Source: Clostridia bacterium (GTDB taxonomy: Bacteria > Bacillota > Clostridia > Christensenellales > UBA1242). From it: a DNA stretch of 6,766 nucleotides. Numbering within the stretch: position 1 is the first letter of the stretch; every line of letters starts with the position of its first letter. A model generated the notes under the pieces. It saw only the letters and a program-made list of their open reading frames with translations, was not told the origin of the DNA and did no database searches. The translations under genes were made by a program, and so were the position numbers. Below are positions 1 to 5,267 of the stretch, piece by piece. The DNA lies in NCBI GenBank assembly GCA_017539765.1, contig JAFYCH010000078.1, forward strand, positions 1-6,766. The letters are read 5' to 3'.

Positions 1-185
1 ACAGAGTAGCCTTCATCTTCAAAATAACCATTGTTTATTGCAATGTAAAGCGGAGCATAAAAAATGCTGTTTGTTACTTGGTTTATTCTGATAACTTTTT
101 TTGTTTGTTTTCCACAACCAACTGCAAACAGAGTTGTTGACAAAAGCATAACTGCGACCAAAAAAATAGAAAAAAATCTTTTCAT
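1..185 (-). CDS. ABC transporter substrate-binding lipoprotein (NMT1/THI5-like, SsuA/TauA type), N-terminal part
   Basis: Partial gene, cut by the left edge of the window; 61 codons are visible. From the ATG at 185-183 the protein starts with a basic n-region (MKRFF) and a hydrophobic core to about residue 20. A plausible lipobox, AVGC, follows with the lipidated cysteine at residue 24, so it should be exported and anchored to the outer face of the membrane. The mature part carries I-x-Y-A-P-L-Y-I-A (about 41-49) and then a G-Y-F-E-x-E-G motif (about 53-59), typical of the first strand and helix of NMT1/THI5-like binding proteins that feed NitT/TauT-family importers. A GGAGG (complement of 190-194) sits 4 bases before the ATG and fixes the start. 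It is the likely partner of the ATPase and permease at 1522-3080, although it lies on the other strand beyond the DHH gene. A longer reading of the same strand in another frame is a shadow, lacking both signal and motifs. The ligand (sulfonate, thiamine precursor, other) cannot be told. Confidence 0.85.
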   Translation of the reverse strand, partial: MKRFFSIFLVAVMLLSTTLFAVGCGKQTKKVIRINQVTNSIFYAPLYIAINNGYFEDEGYS

Positions 186-189
186 AAAA

Positions 190-194
190 CCTCC
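190..194 (-). promoter_or_regulatory. Ribosome binding site of the binding-protein gene
   Basis: GGAGG on the minus strand, 4 bases before the ATG at 185. It decides the reading frame here, because a longer open frame overlaps the same stretch without such a site. Confidence 0.8.
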
Positions 195-257
195 AACATA
201 GTTTATTCACAAAGCATAAAAAATGTTAATAGTTAAAACCATGCAAAATTTGCAACA

Positions 258-302
258 AAAAACTATAATTTTCTATATGTTTTATAGATTATTATAGTTT
301 TT
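258..302 (-). terminator. AT-rich intrinsic terminator after the DHH gene
   Basis: Perfect 12-base arms AAAAACTATAAT (258-269) and ATTATAGTTTTT (291-302), with a further inner 6-bp helix TCTATA/TATAGA (272-277 with 283-288) and a 5-base loop. Read on the minus strand it begins 6 bases after the DHH stop codon and ends in a run of T, as an intrinsic terminator should. The stem holds only two G-C pairs, so its strength is uncertain. It separates the DHH gene from the binding-protein gene, which lies downstream on the same strand. Confidence 0.7.
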
Positions 303-307
303 ATATA

Positions 308-1387
308 TTATTTATTATCATCATTTTTTTGGTCTTCAGCAAACATATCAGAAAATAAATTTGTTAAATCGCCATCTTCCAAATCACTTGTTTTAATTAT
401 TTCTTTTTCACAAATATCAATCAATTTTGTTCTTATGTATTTAAAATTATCACTTTGTTTTGTTTGAAATGCTGCAATTTTAGTGTGACCACCGCCACCC
501 ATTTGTTGAGCGATAATTCCAACATTTATGTTGTTTTTGCTACGCAAACTTACGTGATATGTATCGTCGCCTTGATTGATAAAGATTATGCCAATTTCAA
601 CGCCTTGAGTGTTGATTGCATAGTCAACAATTCCTAAAGTGTCGTTCATGGTTGTGTTGGTTTTTTCAAAGTCTTCTTTTTCAATTTTCATTATTGCAAT
701 TTTTCCATCATCAGAATAAACAAGACTGCTAAGTGCATGCGCAAGCAAAGCATTTTGCTCTTTTGTGTTGCTTTTGAAATAATAATTTCTTACTTGTTCA
801 AGTTCAATACCTTCTTTTGCAGTAAGTTTGTTTAAAATATTTATTACGTCAAAAGTTTTTGGACCCATGTTTTGTGATAGATTGTTTGTGTCTGTGATTA
901 TACCAGAATATATAACGCTCATAGTTCCAGCAGAGCATTTAAGCTTGTTTATCTGAATAAACAAAATAAATATAATTTCACTTGTGCTAGAACAGTTGCT
1001 GGCAATGATATTATTCTTTGCAAATCTATCGTTTGTTGAGTGATGGTCTATGTTTAATGTGTCAGTTGCTTTTTTAAAAATTTTGTCATAGATTCCCATT
1101 CTGTCTCTGTTTGTGCAGTCAAGAGCAATCGCAAGGTCATAGTTATCACAAGTTTGTTTATTGAATTCGTCATTTTGAATAATGTAGTCATCTTTTTTGT
1201 TAAATTCAATTGAGTCAGTAAATATGTCTACGACATATTTTTTTTCTGGTTTTTCAAAGTTATCTTTAATTATTCTTTTCAACGAAATAGAAGATGCCAA
1301 AGCATCTGTATCTGCGTTTTTATGTGTGATAATTGCAATTCTTTGTGCATTTTTGATTTGTATAAAACAATTTAAAGATGATTCCAT
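308..1387 (-). CDS. DHH/DHHA1 family phosphoesterase (NrnA-like oligoribonuclease / pAp phosphatase family)
   Basis: A 359-residue cytoplasmic protein with the two-domain DHH architecture. Motif I is H22-K-N-A-D26-T-D28-A, motif II has D90 in ALDCTNRDRMG, motif III is D114-H115-H116, and motif IV is GIITDT with D166. All metal ligands of the catalytic domain are therefore present. The C-terminal DHHA1 substrate-binding domain carries SLRS (280-283) and GGGGH (297-301). Family members of this layout (NrnA/YtqI) degrade short oligoribonucleotides and dephosphorylate 3'-phosphoadenosine 5'-phosphate with Mn2+; the exact substrate here is inference. The protein is somewhat longer than the roughly 310-325 residues usual for NrnA because of an acidic, probably disordered tail (about 335-359). 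The start is supported by AGGAG (complement of 1393-1397) five bases upstream and by a strong promoter. It is transcribed alone, divergent from the ABC operon. A cyclic-dinucleotide phosphodiesterase of the DhhP type is a less likely alternative. Confidence 0.9.
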   Translation of the reverse strand: MESSLNCFIQIKNAQRIAIITHKNADTDALASSISLKRIIKDNFEKPEKKYVVDIFTDSIEFNKKDDYIIQNDEFNKQTCDNYDLAIALDCTNRDRMGIYDKIFKKATDTLNIDHHSTNDRFAKNNIIASNCSSTSEIIFILFIQINKLKCSAGTMSVIYSGIITDTNNLSQNMGPKTFDVINILNKLTAKEGIELEQVRNYYFKSNTKEQNALLAHALSSLVYSDDGKIAIMKIEKEDFEKTNTTMNDTLGIVDYAINTQGVEIGIIFINQGDDTYHVSLRSKNNINVGIIAQQMGGGGHTKIAAFQTKQSDNFKYIRTKLIDICEKEIIKTSDLEDGDLTNLFSDMFAEDQKNDDNK

Positions 1388-1409
1388 AAAATCTCCTAAT
1401 CAAGAAGCA

Positions 1410-1438
1410 AATATATCATTTATTATAATTTTTGTCAA
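1410..1438 (-). promoter_or_regulatory. Sigma-A type promoter of the DHH gene
   Basis: On the minus strand, a consensus -35 TTGACA (complement of 1433-1438), a 17-base spacer and -10 TATATT (complement of 1410-1415), with TG one base before the -10 (extended -10). The predicted start of transcription near 1403 gives a leader of about 16 bases that contains the ribosome binding site. Best-matching promoter in the left half of the window. Confidence 0.75.
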
Positions 1439-1460
1439 ATTTTATTGTGTATAATAGGTT

Positions 1461-1490
1461 GTCACATTAATCACTACATAAAAATATAAT
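1461..1490 (+). promoter_or_regulatory. Candidate promoter of the ABC ATPase-permease operon
   Basis: Perfect -10 TATAAT at 1485-1490 with a partial -35 GTCACA at 1461-1466 and an 18-base spacer. It predicts a leader of about 25 bases with AGGAG at 1512-1516, 5 bases before the ATG. A second TATAAT at 1450-1455 is preceded by TGTG but has no well-spaced -35. Which of the two is used cannot be decided by eye. No TPP, FMN or other riboswitch-like structure is visible in the short leader. Confidence 0.4.
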
Positions 1491-1521
1491 GAAATAGGAC
1501 AAAGAAATTTTAGGAGATACT

Positions 1522-2280
1522 ATGGATAAAGAAATTATGAAACTAGATAATGTTGGGCTTATTTATCAATCAAAAAATGGAGAAACCGAAGCGGTAAAGA
1601 ATTTCAGTTTAAGCGTAAAAGAGGGTGACTTTGTTGCAATTGTAGGCCCAAGTGGTTGCGGAAAAACGACAATGCTTTCAATTATGAGTGGAATTTTAAA
1701 ACCTACTTCTGGAAAAGTATTTATTGGCGGTAAAAATATCTACGAAAGCAAAACATACATTGGTTATATGTTTCAAAAAGACGAACTTTTTGAGTGGAGA
1801 ACAGTTTGGCAAAACATAATGCTTGGTTTAGAGATAAAAAAGCAAAACACATCAAAGCAGCAAGAGTATGCAAAAAAACTAATAGAAAAATATGGACTTA
1901 TTGACTTTGTAAACAAAAAGCCAAGAGAACTTAGTGGTGGAATGCGACAAAGGGTGGCGCTTATCCGAACTCTTGTACTCATGCCACAAATACTTCTTCT
2001 TGACGAGCCATTTAGTGCACTAGATTTTCAAACAAGATTAAGTGTTTGTGATGATGTTTATAACATAATAAAGAACGAGCATAAAACAGCAATACTTGTA
2101 ACTCACGATATAAGCGAAGCAATAAGCATGGCAGATAAAGTTATAGTACTTACAAAAAGACCTGCCACCATAAAAAAGATACGCAAAATAAATATCAAAG
2201 GTGAAACTCCACTTAAGAGAAGAGAAAGTCCAGATTTTTCTTTGGAATTTAATAATATATGGAAGGAGTTAGATAGATGA
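1522..2280 (+). CDS. ABC transporter ATP-binding protein (SsuB/TauB/NrtD-like)
   Basis: A 252-residue cytoplasmic ATPase that should power uptake through the permease encoded next to it. All nucleotide-binding motifs are intact: Walker A GPSGCGKT (42-49, K48), Q-loop glutamine Q85 followed by an E-W-R-T segment (91-94) similar to the PWRT of the nitrate/sulfonate/taurine class, signature LSGGMRQR (137-144), Walker B ILLLDE (157-162), D-loop SALD (165-168) and switch histidine H195. The C-terminal TKRPATIKKI segment and the closing IWKEL are also characteristic of this class. Length is normal for the family. The start is supported by AGGAG at 1512-1516, 5 bases upstream. Its stop overlaps the permease start (ATGA at 2277-2280), indicating translational coupling. 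The probable binding protein is the lipoprotein at 1-185. Substrate unknown; sulfonates, nitrate and thiamine or pyrimidine precursors are all carried by relatives. Confidence 0.93.
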   Translation: MDKEIMKLDNVGLIYQSKNGETEAVKNFSLSVKEGDFVAIVGPSGCGKTTMLSIMSGILKPTSGKVFIGGKNIYESKTYIGYMFQKDELFEWRTVWQNIMLGLEIKKQNTSKQQEYAKKLIEKYGLIDFVNKKPRELSGGMRQRVALIRTLVLMPQILLLDEPFSALDFQTRLSVCDDVYNIIKNEHKTAILVTHDISEAISMADKVIVLTKRPATIKKIRKINIKGETPLKRRESPDFSLEFNNIWKELDR

Positions 2281-3080
2281 ACAAAAGAAGAGAAATTTCA
2301 CAAGCAAGACAACAATATTTAAAAAGGCAAAAAAACAGAAAAATATTTGTGATATCAATGCAAATATTGATTATCGTTTTGTTTTTTGCAATTTGGCAAC
2401 TGCTCGCTAGCACCGGAGTAATAAATGTGTTTGTATTTAGTTCACCAATTAAAATTGTGCAAACATTTGGTGATTTGCTTGCCTCGGGCAATCTGTTTTA
2501 TCACATTGCAATAACTTTCTTTGAGGCACTTGTTGGCTTTTTGATTGCCACATTTTTAGGCTTTTTGATAGCAATTATACTTTGGTGGAACGATAAACTT
2601 AGAGATATTTTGGAACCTTATATCATTGTGCTTAACAGTTTACCTAAAATTGCACTTGGTCCCATTATTATAATTTGGTTTGGTGCAGGCACAAAGGCAA
2701 TAATTGTTATGGCAATACTCATTATGATAATTATAACAATAATTTCACTTTTAAATGCGTTTTTGGCTTGTGACAAAGATAAAATAGTTCTTATGCAAAG
2801 CATGGGCGCAAACAAATTTCAAATACTTACCAAACTGATTATTCCCAATGCAAGGACAGAATTTTTGAGTGTGCTTAAAATAAATGTTGGCATGACTTGG
2901 GTTGGTACAATTATGGGTGAATATCTTGTCAGCAAAGCAGGTCTTGGTTATTTGATTGTCTATGGAAGCCAGGTATTTAAACTTGACCTTGTTATGACAA
3001 GTGTGCTGATTTTATGTTTGCTTGCAGGAATAATGTATGGGGGAGTATGCCTTATTGAAAAACTCTTAAACAAGAGATAA
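2277..3080 (+). CDS. ABC transporter permease (SsuC/TauC-like, BPD_transp_1)
   Basis: A 267-residue inner-membrane protein, the translocation channel of the importer. A basic N-terminal stretch (1-22) precedes the first hydrophobic helix (about 24-46). Further hydrophobic segments lie near 80-103, 118-135, 139-162, 197-217 and 236-261, fitting a six-helix core. The coupling (EAA-type) loop is readable as MQSMGANKFQILTKLIIP (173-190), with the conserved G177 and the closing I-P that docks on the ATPase. The later MGEYLVSKAGLGYLI stretch (213-227) is typical of SsuC/TauC permeases (E..ASS.GLG..I). The start is fixed by AGGAG at 2264-2268 and overlaps the ATPase stop by four bases. A terminator follows 17 bases after the stop, so the operon contains only these two genes and no binding protein. 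Confidence 0.92.
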   Translation: MNKRREISQARQQYLKRQKNRKIFVISMQILIIVLFFAIWQLLASTGVINVFVFSSPIKIVQTFGDLLASGNLFYHIAITFFEALVGFLIATFLGFLIAIILWWNDKLRDILEPYIIVLNSLPKIALGPIIIIWFGAGTKAIIVMAILIMIIITIISLLNAFLACDKDKIVLMQSMGANKFQILTKLIIPNARTEFLSVLKINVGMTWVGTIMGEYLVSKAGLGYLIVYGSQVFKLDLVMTSVLILCLLAGIMYGGVCLIEKLLNKR

Positions 3081-3097
3081 AACCAGTTAAAATTAAT

Positions 3098-3144
3098 AAA
3101 AACATAGTAATTTAGAATTCGCTTTAAATGTACTATGTTTTTTT
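3098..3144 (+). terminator. Intrinsic terminator of the ABC operon
   Basis: Perfect 12-base arms AAAAACATAGTA (3098-3109) and TACTATGTTTTT (3131-3142), an inner ATTTA/TAAAT pairing, and a run of seven T (3138-3144). It lies 17 bases after the permease stop. Its style (long, AT-rich, A-tract on the left and T-tract on the right) matches the hairpin at 258-302. Confidence 0.8.
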
Positions 3145-3176
3145 ATAAAACAATTATATTTTTTTTGAATGAGATA

Positions 3177-3205
3177 TTGACAAATTGTTTTTTTTATTTT
3201 ATACT
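3177..3205 (+). promoter_or_regulatory. Sigma-A type promoter of the small membrane protein gene
   Basis: Consensus -35 TTGACA (3177-3182), a 17-base T-rich spacer and -10 TATACT (3200-3205). Transcription should start near 3212. The upstream ATG at 3217 would then have almost no leader, while the ATG at 3235 has its binding site inside the transcript. The promoter therefore also decides the start codon. Confidence 0.8.
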
Positions 3206-3223
3206 TAATATGTAATATGGCTT

Positions 3224-3228
3224 GGAGG
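3224..3228 (+). promoter_or_regulatory. Ribosome binding site choosing the 3235 start
   Basis: Perfect GGAGG, 6 bases upstream of the ATG at 3235. It lies inside the reading frame that an ATG at 3217 would open, so it selects the shorter protein. Confidence 0.8.
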
Positions 3229-3234
3229 ATACCT

Positions 3235-3474
3235 ATGTTATTAGAAAATTTAGGAAAAGTATTAAGTGATCCAATTTATATCGTAGCAATCGTGTTTGCA
3301 GCAGTAGGAATTGCGTTGGCATTGATTGCAAAAAGAGTAACAATGCTTGTAAGAAAAACAAAAGATGTAAAAGCAGATGACAAACTTTTGATTATGCTCA
3401 AAATAGCAGGTCTCGCTTTGATTTTGTTTGCATTTGTTTTACTTATGATTGGTGGACTTTCTAAGTTAGCATAA
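3235..3474 (+). CDS. Small two-helix membrane protein of unknown function (79 aa)
   Basis: I do not recognise a family. The protein has two hydrophobic segments (about 13-32 and 51-75) separated by a basic loop with KR, RK and K-rich stretches (33-50). By the positive-inside rule, this loop should face the cytoplasm and both ends the outside. No signal peptidase or lipobox site is evident. The ATG at 3235 is preferred over the in-frame ATG at 3217 because a perfect GGAGG (3224-3228) lies 6 bases before it and the promoter places the transcript start at about 3212; the longer form would add six residues. The gene is a complete single unit with its own consensus promoter and a strong terminator, which argues that it is real and well expressed. 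The overall look resembles small structural or accessory membrane proteins, but no role can be assigned. Confidence 0.75.
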   Translation: MLLENLGKVLSDPIYIVAIVFAAVGIALALIAKRVTMLVRKTKDVKADDKLLIMLKIAGLALILFAFVLLMIGGLSKLA

Positions 3475-3509
3475 AAAAACACGGATAGAATTTCTAATCC
3501 GTTTTTTTT
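3473..3509. terminator. Bidirectional terminator between convergent genes
   Basis: Stem ACGGAT (3481-3486) with ATCCGT (3497-3502), plus an inner AGA/TCT pairing. It is followed on the plus strand by eight T (3502-3509) and preceded by seven A (3473-3479), which become a T-run on the minus strand. It therefore serves both the small membrane protein gene (plus) and the DUF4364-like gene (minus), whose stop codons lie on either side. Confidence 0.85.
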
Positions 3510-3524
3510 ATTTATTTTATATTT

Positions 3525-4103
3525 TTACTTTTTGTCTTCATCTTCAAAAAGCAAAGTTTCATATACATTTTCAAAAATTTGTGGAGCAACGTTTTTCCAC
3601 TTTTTTGTTGCTTCTATTGCTGCCTTTCTGCTAGGGTATACAATTTTTAGTTCAAACAAATTTTGTGCTTCAAGTGGGTCTTTGATTTTTAAACTGATTG
3701 TATAAGAGCCATCATTGTTTTTAAAGTAGTTGCCTACATATTCCTGTGCACGTTTAAAGTCCATTCTGTTTTCCTTTGCAAATGTTGTAATTTCTTCTCT
3801 GGTGGAAATTGGAATTTTTAAGTAAAAGTTACTCAAACAATTTCTGCCTTCATAAGTTATGTTATATCTATCAGCATCACCCATATTTGTTTTGGCAAGA
3901 TAGCCAATTTCAAGCAATTGCCACATACAATCTTTGCAATCCATATATCTCAGCCAGTTGTTTCTGCTTGTGCAAATATCAATTATACTGTCTTCTGTGA
4001 GCGGTATTTCCATCTTGTCCATCACAAACAAGAGTATAAGTTTCATTGTCGTGTTGTCAGGCACAAAGATGGGGTTGTTCATCCAATTTGTTGATTTTTT
4101 CAC
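3525..4103 (-). CDS. DUF4364-like protein, putative winged-helix regulator
   Basis: A 192-residue soluble protein. Residues about 20-95 have the pattern of the DUF4364 family: K-L-I-L-L-F-V-M-D-K followed by IPLTEDSI, a second helix ending in a WQLLEIGYL segment (61-69), then a Y-N-I-T-Y-E-G-R wing-like hairpin (80-87) as in winged-helix DNA-binding domains. Residues about 96-182 form the family's second domain, with a strand-rich part (SYTISLKI, 133-140; LFELKIVYPSR, 149-159) and a final helix around KKWKNVAPQIFENV (167-180). The family is widespread in Clostridia and has no established function; DNA binding is inference from the fold pattern. Translation begins at GTG (4103-4101), supported by AGGAG (complement of 4110-4114) 6 bases upstream; the next ATG, seven codons in, is too far from that site. 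It is transcribed alone, divergent from the 310-residue gene, and shares a terminator with the small membrane protein gene. Confidence 0.8.
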   Translation of the reverse strand: MKKSTNWMNNPIFVPDNTTMKLILLFVMDKMEIPLTEDSIIDICTSRNNWLRYMDCKDCMWQLLEIGYLAKTNMGDADRYNITYEGRNCLSNFYLKIPISTREEITTFAKENRMDFKRAQEYVGNYFKNNDGSYTISLKIKDPLEAQNLFELKIVYPSRKAAIEATKKWKNVAPQIFENVYETLLFEDEDKK

Positions 4104-4109
4104 AATGTT

Positions 4110-4114
4110 CTCCT
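4110..4114 (-). promoter_or_regulatory. Ribosome binding site supporting a GTG start
   Basis: AGGAG on the minus strand, 6 bases before GTG at 4103-4101. The only nearby ATG (4082-4080) is 27 bases from it, too far for initiation, so the GTG is preferred. Confidence 0.75.
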
Positions 4115-4127
4115 AATATACAATTGA

Positions 4128-4156
4128 ATTTTATCACACTTTTTTTATAAAGTAAA
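4128..4156 (-). promoter_or_regulatory. Extended -10 promoter of the DUF4364-like gene
   Basis: On the minus strand TGTGATAAAAT (complement of 4128-4138) contains -10 TAAAAT preceded by the TRTGn element. A partial -35 TTTACT (complement of 4151-4156) sits 17 bases upstream. The predicted transcript start near 4121 gives a leader of about 18 bases. Confidence 0.65.
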
Positions 4157-4183
4157 TAAAATATCTTTTTATGTTAAAAAAAA

Positions 4184-4194
4184 TGTGATATAAT
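4184..4194 (+). promoter_or_regulatory. Extended -10 promoter of the 310-residue gene
   Basis: TGTGATATAAT: perfect -10 TATAAT (4189-4194) with the TRTGn element. No convincing -35 is seen at the right distance, as is common when the extended element is present. Start of transcription near 4201 gives a leader of about 13 bases with AGGAG (4204-4208) 5 bases before the ATG. Confidence 0.65.
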
Positions 4195-4213
4195 ATTTTG
4201 CGTAGGAGTATAT

Positions 4214-5146
4214 ATGATACAAGTTTCAAACGAAGAACTTTCAAAAATTTCACAGTTTTTGGCCAGTTGCGACAGCATGGCAAATGGCAAATTTATTTTG
4301 GCAGATGTGAAAATTACAAAGATATTAAATATGATTGCAAGCAGTGAAGAACTGTATAGGTACATAAGCGAGTGTATGACAGGTTTTGATTTTGTTAGGG
4401 AATATCACAGAGCAGAAGTTAAAAACGGGCTTAATGGTGGCGTTTTTGCTGTTCCGCAAGAGCCTAAAAAACTTGTTGCATTTGTTTTCTGTTTGCTTGT
4501 TGAGTGCGATGCAAAACGTCTTGATTTTTATTCTTTTATAAATGAAAATTTCAGAATCGCATCAAACACAGACGCATATCAAAATTTTGCAAACAACTTG
4601 CTTGTTCCTTTCAAAGATACAATCGCAATGCATTTTGGTCTTGAAGGACAAGGGGTGGAAGCAGTTGAAACAATGACAGAAAACTATAGGGCAGACTTAC
4701 AACAAAACCCTGTCTTTGAAAATCAAAGTGCAAGTTATGATGATTCTTTCGAAGGCAATGACAAACAAGTAAATGAGAATCAAACAACTCTTTTTGATAA
4801 TTTAAACACTGCAAACAATTTGTATGGAAATATAGACGAACAAGAAGCACCAGTTTCAAATTTTCAAAGTGCAATGCAAGAAAGTATAAAGAAAAATGAT
4901 GTTTGGGCGGATATTGCTGACATATGTGCAAATGTAGAAAGTAGTGTTTATGCAGAGCGTCATGTTAAAGATTATTTAAGAGAAGAGCTTTTGTACATTT
5001 TAAAGACAATTAAATATAGCACAAAGTATAGAGACGTAAAAATTATAAGTGCGCTTATAACTGCATTTGATGAATTAACAAAAAAGTTCCGTTCAATTCA
5101 ATTTGTGTTTGGAGAACTTAAAAACAAAATTCAGCAATTATATTAA
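4214..5146 (+). CDS. Hypothetical soluble protein with two helical domains and an N/Q/D/E-rich linker (310 aa)
   Basis: I do not recognise a family. No signal peptide or membrane helix is evident, so it is probably cytoplasmic. Three regions can be told apart. Residues 1 to about 146 look like a folded, mostly helical domain with a hydrophobic buried segment KLVAFVFCLLVEC (86-98), preceded by GGVFAVPQEP (75-84) and followed by DFYSFINENF (104-113). Residues about 147-225 are rich in N, Q, D, E and S and probably disordered. Residues about 226-310 are predicted helical (KDYLREELLYILKTI, 252-266; DELTKKFRSIQFVFGELKN, 286-304) and may pack or oligomerise. AGGAG at 4204-4208 and the promoter upstream fix the start, and a hairpin terminator follows, so it is a complete single-gene unit divergent from the DUF4364-like gene. 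No catalytic motif is visible; a scaffold or adaptor role would be a guess. Confidence 0.85.
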   Translation: MIQVSNEELSKISQFLASCDSMANGKFILADVKITKILNMIASSEELYRYISECMTGFDFVREYHRAEVKNGLNGGVFAVPQEPKKLVAFVFCLLVECDAKRLDFYSFINENFRIASNTDAYQNFANNLLVPFKDTIAMHFGLEGQGVEAVETMTENYRADLQQNPVFENQSASYDDSFEGNDKQVNENQTTLFDNLNTANNLYGNIDEQEAPVSNFQSAMQESIKKNDVWADIADICANVESSVYAERHVKDYLREELLYILKTIKYSTKYRDVKIISALITAFDELTKKFRSIQFVFGELKNKIQQLY

Positions 5147-5162
5147 TCTAAAAAATACAAAT

Positions 5163-5190
5163 AAAAGCAGACAGCAGTTGCCTGCTTTTT
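5163..5190 (+). terminator. Intrinsic terminator after the 310-residue gene
   Basis: Arms AAAAGCAG (5163-5170) and CTGCTTTT (5182-5189) with an 11-base loop region in which a short CA/TG pairing is possible, ending in five T (5186-5190). It begins 17 bases after the stop codon and separates this gene from mtaB. Confidence 0.8.
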
Positions 5191-5247
5191 ATATGCTTAA
5201 AAAAAAGATTAGCAATATAAAAATATTTATTTTCTTTTTTGAATTTA

Positions 5248-5258
5248 TGTGATAGAAT
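5248..5258 (+). promoter_or_regulatory. Extended -10 promoter of mtaB, very close to the start codon
   Basis: TGTGATAGAAT: -10 TAGAAT (5253-5258) preceded by TRTGn, with no clear -35 at 16-18 bases. Only 9 bases separate the -10 from the ATG at 5268. The predicted transcript start (about 5265) therefore leaves a leader of 0-3 bases and no room for a ribosome binding site. Confidence 0.6.
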
Positions 5259-5267
5259 AGTAGCGTT

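Noticed and set aside
19..210. A 63-codon open frame on the minus strand
   Set aside because: It overlaps the N-terminus of the binding-protein gene in another frame and has no ribosome binding site or family pattern. The frame from 185 has the GGAGG, signal peptide, lipobox and family motif.
1197..1454. An 85-codon plus-strand frame antisense to the start of the DHH gene
   Set aside because: It is wholly explained as a shadow of the DHH coding strand plus intergenic DNA. It has no ribosome binding site and runs through the DHH promoter.
1388..1521. Possible riboswitch (for example TPP) ahead of the ABC operon, suggested by the THI5-like binding protein
   Set aside because: The leader is too short and shows neither the conserved TPP-box sequences nor a terminator/anti-terminator pair.
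258..3144. The two long AT-rich hairpins (258-302 and 3098-3144), with similar A-tract/T-tract arms, as ends or copies of a miniature transposon
   Set aside because: Their arms differ in sequence, no target duplication or shared core is visible, and each sits directly after a stop codon with a T-run, which an intrinsic terminator explains better.
3217..3234. Alternative upstream ATG for the small membrane protein
   Set aside because: It lies only about 5 bases after the predicted transcript start and has no ribosome binding site. The GGAGG that follows is correctly placed for the ATG at 3235.
4611..4931. A 106-codon minus-strand frame inside the 310-residue gene
   Set aside because: It is a shadow frame with no ribosome binding site or promoter. 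Its sense partner has full expression signals and a normal protein-like domain pattern.
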